Positions 1 to 11,000 of a stretch of 64,000 nucleotides of DNA are shown piece after piece. Numbering within the stretch: position 1 is the first letter of the stretch; every line of letters begins with the position of its first letter. Below the pieces are notes generated by a model. It ran no database searches. It was not told the origin of the DNA and saw nothing but the letters and a program-made list of their open reading frames with translations. The stretch comes from Auanema rhodensis. Its lineage: Eukaryota > Nematoda > Chromadorea > Rhabditida > Rhabditidae. A program made the position numbers and the translations under genes. The DNA lies in the NCBI GenBank assembly GCA_964057225.1, contig OZ059899.1:2294001-2358000 (forward strand). Direction: 5' to 3'.

Positions 1-60
1 AGTATAGTGCATTCGATGCGGATTTTTAAGCTGCGTCGATCTGTGTTATCAGATTTGCGC
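1..60 (+). repeat. Near-invariant segment of the unit, left core
   Basis: Across 182 units I find only scattered changes here: two bases in the unit at 2,107; one in the units at 31,236 and 33,693 (T12A); one at 42,466 and 44,221 (G9T); T46G in a family of six units (29,483; 30,885; 33,342; 35,448; 38,256; 38,957); C34T at 49,837 and 51,592; C58T at 45,274 and 46,678; plus single cases at 31,236 (G52A), 35,097 (A39T) and 61,768 (C37A). It contains the short palindrome GCAT-TCG-ATGC at 9-19 and the left arm of the nested hairpin. Low diversity next to more variable stretches may reflect constraint or recent homogenisation. Confidence 0.8.
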
Positions 61-72
61 TAGCTTAAAAGT
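22..72 (+). repeat. Nested inverted repeat (hairpin-capable dyad 1), in every unit
   Basis: Positions 22-32 (ATTTTTAAGCT) are the reverse complement of 62-72 in the common form (AGCTTAAAAAT). The stem continues with GCG 33-35 against CGC 58-60 past a one-base bulge at T61. Inside the loop, ATCTG 39-43 pairs with CAGAT 50-54 around a 6-base loop, so one hairpin sits within another. Unit 1 has G71 in place of A71, giving a G-T wobble. About 64 of 182 units carry A63, which breaks the C31-G63 pair. Dyads of this kind are known from several centromeric satellites; a role here is inference. Confidence 0.85.
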
Positions 73-76
73 GCAC

Positions 77-115
77 CGAGATATCAACTGATATAAGTTC
101 ACACTTATATCCTCG
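77..115 (+). repeat. Palindrome with 9-bp perfect stem (dyad 2), in every unit
   Basis: GATATAAGT at 90-98 and ACTTATATC at 103-111 are perfect reverse complements around the 4-base loop TCAC. An alternative outer pairing joins CGAG 77-80 to CTCG 112-115 and ATAT 81-84 to ATAT 107-110, leaving C111 bulged, so two mutually exclusive folds are possible. Variants are few: C87G (for example units at 11,584; 16,849; 22,114; 27,378) lies between the arms, A101T in the unit at 1,054 lies in the loop, and T92A in the unit at 27,027 breaks one stem pair. Confidence 0.85.
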
Positions 116-139
116 ATTTTCACCCTGAAGAATTAATTT

Positions 140-156
140 TTTCGTTGAATAACATT
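140..156 (+). other. Partial CENP-B-box-like motif, left half only
   Basis: The 17-bp mammalian CENP-B box is YTTCGTTGGAARCGGGA. Positions 140-156 match 10 of 17 bases: T140 to G147 without a gap, then A149 and A151. Of the nine bases usually considered essential, TTCG and the central A are present, but the CGGG is replaced by ACAT. This is half a box and could be chance in a T-rich sequence. The TTCG word is kept in nearly all units, with exceptions at 47,380 (G144A) and 57,908 (C143T). A family of ten units has T145A, which falls in a non-essential box position. Confidence 0.25.
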
Positions 157-188
157 CTCTATCGTCTTTGCCTTGAAAAATGGAATTT

Positions 189-254
189 AAAAACATCTAC
201 TTTTTGCTAAATTATTTTGAAATTTTTCGAAAAAATTTTTGTCAAAATGTTTTT
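189..254 (+). other. Phased A/T tracts, predicted curved DNA, in every unit
   Basis: A or T runs are centred at about 191, 203, 214, 224, 235, 245 and 252, close to one per helical turn over most of the stretch. The strongest part, 220-240, is A3T5-CG-A6T5, an almost perfect palindrome about TTCGAA. A/T tracts in phase with the helix are known to curve DNA and are common in heterochromatic satellites. Recurrent changes inside it are C228G (in many units with A181), A235C (units at 8,425; 10,180; 14,041; 15,445; 20,710), A233C (units such as 8,776 and 10,531), T217A (45,274 group) and the 1-base deletion of the 350-bp units. Confidence 0.6.
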
Positions 255-312
255 GGAAGCAATGTTGAGTGTACATGGAAACTCAACATACACTAATGCA
301 TCATTTTTCAAA
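241..312 (+). repeat. Near-invariant segment of the unit, right core
   Basis: This is the most uniform part of the unit. Among 182 copies I find only G259A with A290T (units at 8,074; 9,829; 13,690; 20,359, all copies of one another) and A295G (units at 35,448 and 36,852). Variation resumes abruptly at 313-314. The segment contains the CAAAA-TGT-TTTTG mini-inverted repeat (243-255), dyad 3 (262-289) and an ATGCAT palindrome (296-301). It is the best candidate in the unit for a protein-binding or structural constraint, but homogenisation by gene conversion could also produce it. Confidence 0.8.
262..289 (+). repeat. 9-bp perfect hairpin (dyad 3) in the right core
   Basis: ATGTTGAGT at 262-270 is the exact reverse complement of ACTCAACAT at 281-289, around a 10-base loop (gtacatggaa). 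A competing pairing joins AGTGTA 268-273 with TACACT 289-294. I saw no substitution in either arm of the 9-bp stem in any complete unit; A290T, in the 8,074-type units, falls just outside. The intact arms over roughly 180 copies make this the most faithfully kept structure in the unit. Confidence 0.85.
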
Positions 313-2106
313 CGATCATAACTAACTTTTGTATTAAGCTTTTCTCAATGTAGTATAGTGCATTCGATGCGGATTTTTAAGCTGCGTCGATCTGTGTTAT
401 CAGATTTGCGCTAGCTTAAAAATGCACCGAGATATCAACTGATATAAGTTCACACTTATATCCTCGATTTTCACCCTGAAGAATTGATTTTTTCGTTGAA
501 TAACATTGTCTATCGTCTTTGCCTTGAAAAATGGAATCTAAAAACATCTACTTTTTGCTAAATTATTTTGAAATTTTTCGAAAAAATTTTTGTCAAAATG
601 TTTTTGGAAGCAATGTTGAGTGTACATGGAAACTCAACATACACTAATGCATCATTTTTCAAACAATCATAACTAATTTGTGTATTAAGCGTTTCTTAAT
701 GTAGTATAGTGCATTCGATGCGGATTTTTAAGCTGCGTCGATCTGTGTTATCAGATTTGCGCTAGCTTAAAAATGCACCGAGATATCAACTGATATAAGT
801 TCACACTTATATCCTCGATTTTCACCCTGAAGAATTGATTTTTTCGTTGAATAACATTGTCTATCGTCTTTGCCTTGAAAAATGGAATCTAAAAACATCT
901 ACTTTTTGCTAAATTATTTTGAAATTTTTCGAAAAAATTTTTGTCAAAATGTTTTTGGAAGCAATGTTGAGTGTACATGGAAACTCAACATACACTAATG
1001 CATCATTTTTCAAACGATCATAACTAATTTTTGTATTAAGCTTTTCTCAATGTAGTATAGTGCATTCGATGCGGATTTTTAAGCTGCGTCGATCTGTGTT
1101 ATCAGATTTGCGCTAGCTTAAAAGTGCACCGAGATATCAACTGATATAAGTTCTCACTTATATCCTCGATTTTCACCCTGAAGAATTGATTTTTTCGTTG
1201 AATAACATTGTCTATCGTCTTTGCCTTGAAAAATGGAATCTAAAAACATCTACTTTTTGCTAAATTATTTTGAAATTTTTCGAAAAAATTTTTGTCAAAA
1301 TGTTTTTGGAAGCAATGTTGAGTGTACATGGAAACTCAACATACACTAATGCATCATTTTTCAAACAATCATAACTAATTTGTGTATTAAGCGTTTCTTA
1401 ATGTAGTATAGTGCATTCGATGCGGATTTTTAAGCTGCGTCGATCTGTGTTATCAGATTTGCGCTAGCTTAAAAATGCACCGAGATATCAACTGATATAA
1501 GTTCACACTTATATCCTCGATTTTCACCCTGAAGAATTGATTTTTTCGTTGAATAACATTGTCTATCGTATTTGCCTTGAGAAATGGAATCTAAAAACAT
1601 CTACTTTTTGCTAAATTATTTTGAAATTTTTCGAAAAAATTTTTGTCAAAATGTTTTTGGAAGCAATGTTGAGTGTACATGGAAACTCAACATACACTAA
1701 TGCATCATTTTTCAAACAATCATAACTAATTTGTGTATTAAGCGTTTCTCAATGTAGTATAGTGCATTCGATGCGGATTTTTAAGCTGCGTCGATCTGTG
1801 TTATCAGATTTGCGCTAGCTTAAAAATGCACCGAGATATCAACTGATATAAGTTCACACTTATATCCTCGATTTTCACCCTGAAGAATTAATTTTTTCGT
1901 TGAATAACATTGTCTATCGTCTTTGCCTTGAAAAATGGAATCTAAAAACATCTACTTTTTGCTAAATTATTTTGAAATTTTTCGAAAAAATTTTTGTCAA
2001 AATGTTTTTGGAAGCAATGTTGAGTGTACATGGAAACTCAACATACACTAATGCATCATTTTTCAAACGATCATAACTAATTTTTGTATCAAACGTTTCT
2101 CAATGT

Positions 2107-5100
2107 AGTATAAAGCATTCGATGCGGATTTTTAAGCTGCGTCGATCTGTGTTATCAGATTTGCGCTAGCTTAAAAATGCACCGAGATATCAACTGATAT
2201 AAGTTCACACTTATATCCTCGATTTTCACCCTGAACAATTAATTTTTTCGTTGAATAACATTGTCCATCGTCTTTGCCTTGAAAAAAGGAATCTAAAAAC
2301 ATCCACTTTTTGCTAAATTATTTTGAAATTTTTGGAAAAAATTTTTGTCAAAATGTTTTTGGAAGCAATGTTGAGTGTACATGGAAACTCAACATACACT
2401 AATGCATCATTTTTCAAACGATCATAACTAATTTTTGTATTAAGCGTTTCTCAATGTAGTATAGTGCATTCGATGCGGATTTTTAAGCTGCGTCGATCTG
2501 TGTTATCAGATTTGCGCTAGCTTAAAAATGCACCGAGATATCAACTGATATAAGTTCACACTTATATCCTCGATTTTCACCCTGAAGAATTAATTTTTTC
2601 GTTGAATAGCATTGTCCATCGTCTTTGCCTTGAAAAAAGGAATCTAAAAACATCTACTTTTTGCTAAATTATTTTGAAATTTTTCGAAAAAATTTTTGTC
2701 AAAATGTTTTTGGAAGCAATGTTGAGTGTACATGGAAACTCAACATACACTAATGCATCATTTTTCAAACGATCATAACTAATTTTTGTATCAAGCGTTT
2801 CTCGATGTAGTATAGTGCATTCGATGCGGATTTTTAAGCTGCGTCGATCTGTGTTATCAGATTTGCGCTAGCTTAAAAATGCACCGAGATATCAACTGAT
2901 ATAAGTTCACACTTATATCCTCGATTTTCACCCTGAAGAATTAATTTTTTCGTTGAATAACATTATCCATCGTCTTTGCCTTGAAAAATGGAATCTAAAA
3001 ACATCTACTTTTTGCTAAATTGTTTTGAAATTTTTCGAAAAAATTTTTGTCAAAATGTTTTTGGAAGCAATGTTGAGTGTACATGGAAACTCAACATACA
3101 CTAATGCATCATTTTTCAAACGATCATAACTAATTTTTGTATCAAGCGTTTCTCAATGTAGTATAGTGCATTCGATGCGGATTTTTAAGCTGCGTCGATC
3201 TGTGTTATCAGATTTGCGCTAACTTAAAAATGCACCGAGATATCAACTGATATAAGTTCACACTTATATCCTCGATTTTCACCCTGAAGAATTAATTTTT
3301 TCGTTGAATAACATTATCCATCGTCTTTGCCTTGAAAAATGGAATCTAAAAACATCTACTTTTTGCTAAATTATTTTGAAATTTTTCGAAAAAATTTTTG
3401 TCAAAATGTTTTTGGAAGCAATGTTGAGTGTACATGGAAACTCAACATACACTAATGCATCATTTTTCAAACGATCATAACTAATTTTTGTATCAAACGT
3501 TTCTCAATGTAGTATAGTGCATTCGATGCGGATTTTTAAGCTGCGTCGATCTGTGTTATCAGATTTGCGCTAGCTTAAAAATGCACCGAGATATCAACTG
3601 ATATAAGTTCACACTTATATCCTCGATTTTCACCCTGAAGAATTAATTTTTTCGTTGAATAGCATTGTCCATCGTCTTTGCCTTGAAAAAAGGAATCTAA
3701 AAACATCTACTTTTTGCTAAATTATTTTGAAATTTTTCGAAAAAATTTTTGTCAAAATGTTTTTGGAAGCAATGTTGAGTGTACATGGAAACTCAACATA
3801 CACTAATGCATCATTTTTCAAACGATCATAACTAATTTTTGTATCAAACGTTTCTCAATGTAGTATAGTGCATTCGATGCGGATTTTTAAGCTGCGTCGA
3901 TCTGTGTTATCAGATTTGCGCTAGCTTAAAAATGCACCGAGATATCAACTGATATAAGTTCACACTTATATCCTCGATTTTCACCCTGAAGAATTAATTT
4001 TTTCGTTGAATAGCATTGTCCATCGTCTTTGCCTTGAAAAAAGGAATCTAAAAACATCTACTTTTTGCTAAATTATTTTGAAATTTTTCGAAAAAATTTT
4101 TGTCAAAATGTTTTTGGAAGCAATGTTGAGTGTACATGGAAACTCAACATACACTAATGCATCATTTTTCAAACGATCATAACAAATTTTTGTATCAAGC
4201 GTTTCTCGATGTAGTATAGTGCATTCGATGCGGATTTTTAAGCTGCGTCGATCTGTGTTATCAGATTTGCGCTAGCTTAAAAATGCACCGAGATATCAAC
4301 TGATATAAGTTCACACTTATATCCTCGATTTTCACCCTGAAGAATTAATTTTTTCGTTGAATAGCATTGTCCATCGTCTTTGCCTTGAAAAAAGGAATCT
4401 AAAAACATCTACTTTTTGCTAAATTATTTTGAAATTTTTCGAAAAAATTTTTGTCAAAATGTTTTTGGAAGCAATGTTGAGTGTACATGGAAACTCAACA
4501 TACACTAATGCATCATTTTTCAAACGATCATAACTAATTTTTGTATCAAACGTTTCTCAATGTAGTATAGTGCATTCGATGCGGATTTTTAAGCTGCGTC
4601 GATCTGTGTTATCAGATTTGCGCTAGCTTAAAAATGCACCGAGATATCAACTGATATAAGTTCACACTTATATCCTCGATTTTCACCCTGAAGAATTAAT
4701 TTTTTCGTTGAATAGCATTGTCCATCGTCTTTGCCTTGAAAAAAGGAATCTAAAAACATCTACTTTTTGCTAAATTATTTTGAAATTTTTCGAAAAAATT
4801 TTTGTCAAAATGTTTTTGGAAGCAATGTTGAGTGTACATGGAAACTCAACATACACTAATGCATCATTTTTCAAACAATCATAACTATTTTGTGTATTAA
4901 GCGTTTCTTAATGTAGTATAGTGCATTCGATGCGGATTTTTAAGCTGCGTCGATCTGTGTTATCAGATTTGCGCTAGCTTAAAAATGCACCGAGATATCA
5001 ACTGATATAAGTTCACACTTATATCCTCGATTTTCACCCTGAAGAATTAATTTTTTCGTTGAATAACATTATCCATCGTCTTTGCCTTGAAAAATGGAAT

Positions 5101-7020
5101 CTAAAAACATCTACTTTTTGCTAAATTATTTTGAAATTTTTCGAAAAAATTTTTGTCAAAATGTTTTTGGAAGCAATGTTGAGTGTACATGGAAACTCAA
5201 CATACACTAATGCATCATTTTTCAAACGATCATAACTAATTTTTGTATCAAACGTTTCTCAATGTAGTATAGTGCATTCGATGCGGATTTTTAAGCTGCG
5301 TCGATCTGTGTTATCAGATTTGCGCTAGCTTAAAAATGCACCGAGATATCAACTGATATAAGTTCACACTTATATCCTCGATTTTCACCCTGAACAATTA
5401 ATTTTTTCGTTGAATAACATTGTCCATCGTCTTTGCCTTGAAAAAAGGAATCTAAAAACATCTACTTTTTGCTAAATTATTTTGAAATTTTCGGAAAAAA
5501 TTTTTGTCAAAATGTTTTTGGAAGCAATGTTGAGTGTACATGGAAACTCAACATACACTAATGCATCATTTTTCAAACGATCATAACTAATTTTTGTATC
5601 AAGCGTTTCTCGATGTAGTATAGTGCATTCGATGCGGATTTTTAAGCTGCGTCGATCTGTGTTATCAGATTTGCGCTAGCTTAAATATGCACCGAGATAT
5701 CAACTGATATAAGTTCACACTTATATCCTCGATTTTCACCCTGAAGAATTAATTTTTTCGTTGAATAACAATGTCCATCGTCTTTGCCTTGAAAAATGAA
5801 ATCTAAAAACATCTACTTTTTGCTAAATTATTTTGAAATTTTTCGAAAAAATTTTTGTCAAAATGTTTTTGGAAGCAATGTTGAGTGTACATGGAAACTC
5901 AACATACACTAATGCATCATTTTTCAAACAATCATAACTATTTTGTGTATTAAGCGTTTCTTAATGTAGTATAGTGCATTCGATGCGGATTTTTAAGCTG
6001 CGTCGATCTGTGTTATCAGATTTGCGCTAGCTTAAAAATGCACCGAGATATCAACTGATATAAGTTCACACTTATATCCTCGATTTTCACCCTAAACAAT
6101 TAATTTTTTCGTTGAATAACATTGTCTATCGTCTTTGCCTTGAAAAATGAAATCTAAAAACATCTACTTTTTGCTAAATTATTTTGAAATTTTTCGAAAA
6201 AATTTTTGTCAAAATGTTTTTGGAAGCAATGTTGAGTGTACATGGAAACTCAACATACACTAATGCATCATTTTTCAAACAATCATAACTATTTTGTGTA
6301 TTAAGCGTTTCTTAATGTAGTATAGTGCATTCGATGCGGATTTTTAAGCTGCGTCGATCTGTGTTATCAGATTTGCGCTAGCTTAAAAATGCACCGAGAT
6401 ATCAACTGATATAAGTTCACACTTATATCCTCGATTTTCACCCTGAAGAATTAATTTTTTCGTTGAATAACATTATCCATCGTCTTTGCCTTGAAAAATG
6501 GAATCTAAAAACATCTACTTTTTGCTAAATTATTTTGAAATTTTTCGAAAAAATTTTTGTCAAAATGTTTTTGGAAGCAATGTTGAGTGTACATGGAAAC
6601 TCAACATACACTAATGCATCATTTTTCAAACGATCATAACTAATTTTTGTATCAAACGTTTCTCAATGTAGTATAGTGCATTCGATGCGGATTTTTAAGC
6701 TGCGTCGATCTGTGTTATCAGATTTGCGCTAGCTTAAAAATGCACCGAGATATCAACTGATATAAGTTCACACTTATATCCTCGATTTTCACCCTGAACA
6801 ATTAATTTTTTCGTTGAATAACATTGTCCATCGTCTTTGCCTTGAAAAAAGGAATCTAAAAACATCTACTTTTTGCTAAATTATTTTGAAATTTTTGGAA
6901 AAAATTTTTGTCAAAATGTTTTTGGAAGCAATGTTGAGTGTACATGGAAACTCAACATACACTAATGCATCATTTTTCAAACGATCATAACTAATTTTTG
7001 TATCAAGCGTTTCTCGATGT
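2107..7020 (+). repeat. Units 7-20: mixed units, weak 4-5 unit periodicity
   Basis: Fourteen units without a clean long-range copy. Unit 7 opens with a unique double change at 2,113-2,114 (G7A, T8A). Units at 2,458; 3,511; 3,862; 4,213 and 4,564 share G152 with A181. Those at 2,809; 3,160; 4,915 and 6,319 share A157/C160. Units 15-16 (4,915-5,616) and 19-20 (6,319-7,020) resemble each other at 1,404 bp spacing. Units 17 (5,617) and 18 (5,968) have A183, and unit 17 also has A155-type and A-run changes. The order looks scrambled, as expected from repeated short exchanges. Confidence 0.75.
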
Positions 7021-8073
7021 AGTATAGTGCATTCGATGCGGATTTTTAAGCTGCGTCGATCTGTGTTATCAGATTTGCGCTAGCTTAAAAATGCACCGAG
7101 ATATCAACTGATATAAGTTCACACTTATATCCTCGATTTTCACCCTGAAGAATTAATTTTTTCGTTGAATAACATTGTCTATCGTCTTTGCCTTGAAAAA
7201 TGGAATCTAAAAACATCTACTTTTTGCTAAATTATTTTGAAATTTTTCGAAAAAATTTTTGTCAAAATGTTTTTGGAAGCAATGTTGAGTGTACATGGAA
7301 ACTCAACATACACTAATGCATCATTTTTCAAACGATCATAACTAATTTTTGTATTAAGCTTTTCTCAATGTAGTATAGTGCATTCGATGCGGATTTTTAA
7401 GCTGCGTCGATCTGTGTTATCAGATTTGCGCTAGCTTAAAAGTGCACCGAGATATCAACTGATATAAGTTCACACTTATATCCTCGATTTTCACCCTGAA
7501 GAATTAATTTTTTCGTTGAATAACATTGTCTATCGTCTTTGCCTTGAAAAATGAAATCTAAAAACATCTACTTTTTGCTAAATTATTTTGAAATTTTTCG
7601 AAAAAATTTTTGTCAAAATGTTTTTGGAAGCAATGTTGAGTGTACATGGAAACTCAACATACACTAATGCATCATTTTTCAAACGATCATAACTAATTTT
7701 TGTATCAAGCGTTTCTTAATGTAGTATAGTGCATTCGATGCGGATTTTTAAGCTGCGTCGATCTGTGTTATCAGATTTGCGCTAGCTTAAAAGTGCACCG
7801 AGATATCAACTGATATAAGTTCACACTTATATCCTCGATTTTCACCCTGAACAATTAATTTTTTCGTTGAATAACACTGTCTATCGTCTTTGCCTTGAAA
7901 AATGAAATCTAAAAACATCTACTTTTTGCTAAATTATTTTGAAATTTTTCGAAAAAATTTTTGTCAAAATGTTTTTGGAAGCAATGTTGAGTGTACATGG
8001 AAACTCAACATACACTAATGCATCATTTTTCAAACGATCATAACTAATTTTTGTATTAAGCGTTTCTCAATGT
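7021..8073 (+). repeat. Units 21-23: transition units
   Basis: Three units at 7,021; 7,372 and 7,723 link the mixed region to the 5-unit HOR. Units 22 and 23 have G71 and A183. Unit 23 has a private T-to-C change in the word aacactg (unit position 155 or 156) and C130. I found no second copy of this three-unit order in the window. Confidence 0.7.
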
Positions 8074-11000
8074 AGTATAGTGCATTCGATGCGGATTTTT
8101 AAGCTGCGTCGATCTGTGTTATCAGATTTGCGCTAGCTTAAAAATGCACCGAGATATCAACTGATATAAGTTCACACTTATATCCTCGATTTTCACCCTG
8201 GAGAAATAATTTTTTCGTTGAATAACATTATCCATCGTCTTTGCCTTGAAAAAAGGAATCTAAAAACATCTACTTTTTGCTAAATTATTTTGAAATTTTT
8301 CGAAAAAATTTTTGTCAAAATGTTTTTGGAAACAATGTTGAGTGTACATGGAAACTCAACATTCACTAATGCATCATTTTTCAAACGATCATAACTAATT
8401 TTTGTATTAAGCGTTTCTCAATGTAGTATAGTGCATTCGATGCGGATTTTTAAGCTGCGTCGATCTGTGTTATCAGATTTGCGCTACCTTAAAAATGCAC
8501 CGAGATATCAACTGATATAAGTTCACACTTATATCCTCGATTTTCACCCTGAAGAATTAATTTTTTCGTTGAATAACATTGTCTATCGTCTTTGCCTTGA
8601 AAAATGGAATCTAAAAACATCTACTTTTTGCTAAATTATTTTGAAATTTTTCGAAAAACTTTTTGTCAAAATGTTTTTGGAAGCAATGTTGAGTGTACAT
8701 GGAAACTCAACATACACTAATGCATCATTTTTCAAACGATCATAACTAATTTTTGTATTAAGCTTTTCTCAATGTAGTATAGTGCATTCGATGCGGATTT
8801 TTAAGCTGCGTCGATCTGTGTTATCAGATTTGCGCTAGCTTAAAAGTGCACCGAGATATCAACTGATATAAGTTCACACTTATATCCTCGATTTTCACCC
8901 TGAACAATTAATTTTTTCGTTGAATAACATTGTCTATCGTCTTTGCCTTGAAAAATGAAATCTAAAAACATCTACTTTTTGCTAAATTATTTTGAAATTT
9001 TTCGAAACAATTTTTGTCAAAATGTTTTTGGAAGCAATGTTGAGTGTACATGGAAACTCAACATACACTAATGCATCATTTTTCAAACAATCATAACTAT
9101 TTTGTGTATTAAGCGTTTCTTAATGTAGTATAGTGCATTCGATGCGGATTTTTAAGCTGCGTCGATCTGTGTTATCAGATTTGCGCTAGCTTAAAAATGC
9201 ACCGAGATATCAACTGATATAAGTTCACACTTATATCCTCGATTTTCACCCTGAAGAATTAATTTTTTCGTTGAATAACATTATCCATCGTCTTTGCCTT
9301 GAAAAATGGAATCTAAAAACATCTACTTTTTGCTAAATTATTTTGAAATTTTTCGAAAAAATTTTTGTCAAAATGTTTTTGGAAGCAATGTTGAGTGTAC
9401 ATGGAAACTCAACATACACTAATGCATCATTTTTCAAACGATCATAACTAATTTTTGTATCAAGCGTTTCTCAATGTAGTATAGTGCATTCGATGCGGAT
9501 TTTTAAGCTGCGTCGATCTGTGTTATCAGATTTGCGCTAACTTAAAAATGCACCGAGATATCAACTGATATAAGTTCACACTTATATCCTCGATTTTCAC
9601 CCTGAACAATTAATTTTTTCGTTGAATAACATTGTCTATCGTCTTTGCCTTGAAAAATGAAATCTAAAAACATCTACTTTTTGCTAAATTATTTTGAAAT
9701 TTTTCGAAAAAATTTTTGTCAAAATGTTTTTGGAAGCAATGTTGAGTGTACATGGAAACTCAACATACACTAATGCATCATTTTTCAAACGATCATAACT
9801 AATTTTTGTATCAAGCGTTTCTCGATGTAGTATAGTGCATTCGATGCGGATTTTTAAGCTGCGTCGATCTGTGTTATCAGATTTGCGCTAGCTTAAAAAT
9901 GCACCGAGATATCAACTGATATAAGTTCACACTTATATCCTCGATTTTCACCCTGGAGAAATAATTTTTTCGTTGAATAACATTATCCATCGTCTTTGCC
10001 TTGAAAAAAGGAATCTAAAAACATCTACTTTTTGCTAAATTATTTTGAAATTTTTCGAAAAAATTTTTGTCAAAATGTTTTTGGAAACAATGTTGAGTGT
10101 ACATGGAAACTCAACATTCACTAATGCATCATTTTTCAAACGATCATAACTAATTTTTGTATTAAGCGTTTCTCAATGTAGTATAGTGCATTCGATGCGG
10201 ATTTTTAAGCTGCGTCGATCTGTGTTATCAGATTTGCGCTAGCTTAAAAATGCACCGAGATATCAACTGATATAAGTTCACACTTATATCCTCGATTTTC
10301 ACCCTGAAGAATTAATTTTTTCGTTGAATAACATTGTCTATCGTCTTTGCCTTGAAAAATGGAATCTAAAAACATCTACTTTTTGCTAAATTATTTTGAA
10401 ATTTTTCGAAAAACTTTTTGTCAAAATGTTTTTGGAAGCAATGTTGAGTGTACATGGAAACTCAACATACACTAATGCATCATTTTTCAAACGATCATAA
10501 CTAATTTTTGTATTAAGCTTTTCTCAATGTAGTATAGTGCATTCGATGCGGATTTTTAAGCTGCGTCGATCTGTGTTATCAGATTTGCGCTAGCTTAAAA
10601 GTGCACCGAGATATCAACTGATATAAGTTCACACTTATATCCTCGATTTTCACCCTGAACAATTAATTTTTTCGTTGAATAACATTGTCTATCGTCTTTG
10701 CCTTGAAAAATGAAATCTAAAAACATCTACTTTTTGCTAAATTATTTTGAAATTTTTCGAAACAATTTTTGTCAAAATGTTTTTGGAAGCAATGTTGAGT
10801 GTACATGGAAACTCAACATACACTAATGCATCATTTTTCAAACAATCATAACTATTTTGTGTATTAAGCGTTTCTTAATGTAGTATAGTGCATTCGATGC
10901 GGATTTTTAAGCTGCGTCGATCTGTGTTATCAGATTTGCGCTAGCTTAAAAATGCACCGAGATATCAACTGATATAAGTTCACACTTATATCCTCGATTT

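Larger units (their letters stand above)
1..351 (+). repeat. Reference satellite unit (unit 1), used for unit coordinates
   Basis: A complete 351-bp unit whose window and unit coordinates coincide. Main variable sites across the array: 63 (G, A or rarely C), 71 (A or G), 127 (G/A), 130 (G/C), 135 (A/G), 145 (T/A), 152 (A/G), 157 (G/A/C), 160 (T/C), 181 (T/A), 183 (G/A), 187 (C/T), 189 (A/G), 228 (C/G), 314 (G/A), 325 (A/T), 329 (T/G), 335 (T/C), 338 (G/A), 340 (T/G), 346 (C/T) and 347 (A/G). Unit 1 has the rarer C157 and T187 and C326; the same combination recurs at 12,637, 18,253 and 23,167. The choice of phase is arbitrary: the true start of the unit, if it has one, is unknown. Confidence 0.95.
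1..2106 (+). repeat. Units 1-6: copy of the block at 23,167
   Basis: Units start at 1, 352, 703, 1054, 1405 and 1756. They match 23,167-24,921 and about 330 bases more, unit for unit, at an offset of 23,166 bp (66 units). The only difference I saw is T at 1,154 against A at 24,320. Shared rare markers include C157 in unit 1, and the changed word at unit positions about 168-177 in unit 5 (1,405 and 24,571). Similarity stops in the tail of unit 6, near 2,088, where this copy reads atcaaacg and the other attaagct. The block is probably the right end of an HOR that continues upstream of the window. Confidence 0.85.

Noticed and set aside
22-115. Hairpins as bacterial terminators, riboswitches or small RNA genes
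   Set aside because: The same dyads recur every 351 bp with no adjoining gene, and the context is a eukaryotic-type satellite. No tRNA or rRNA motif was recognised.
142-156. A functional CENP-B box
   Set aside because: The essential CGGG half is missing, so the match is reported only as a weak partial similarity.
1-351. Unit as a dimer of two related halves of about 175 bp
   Set aside because: Comparing positions 1-175 with 176-351 by eye shows no consistent similarity beyond shared A/T runs.
2107-2120. Change at the start of unit 7 as a transposon or insertion junction
   Set aside because: Only two bases differ (G7A and T8A); unit length and phase are unchanged on both sides.
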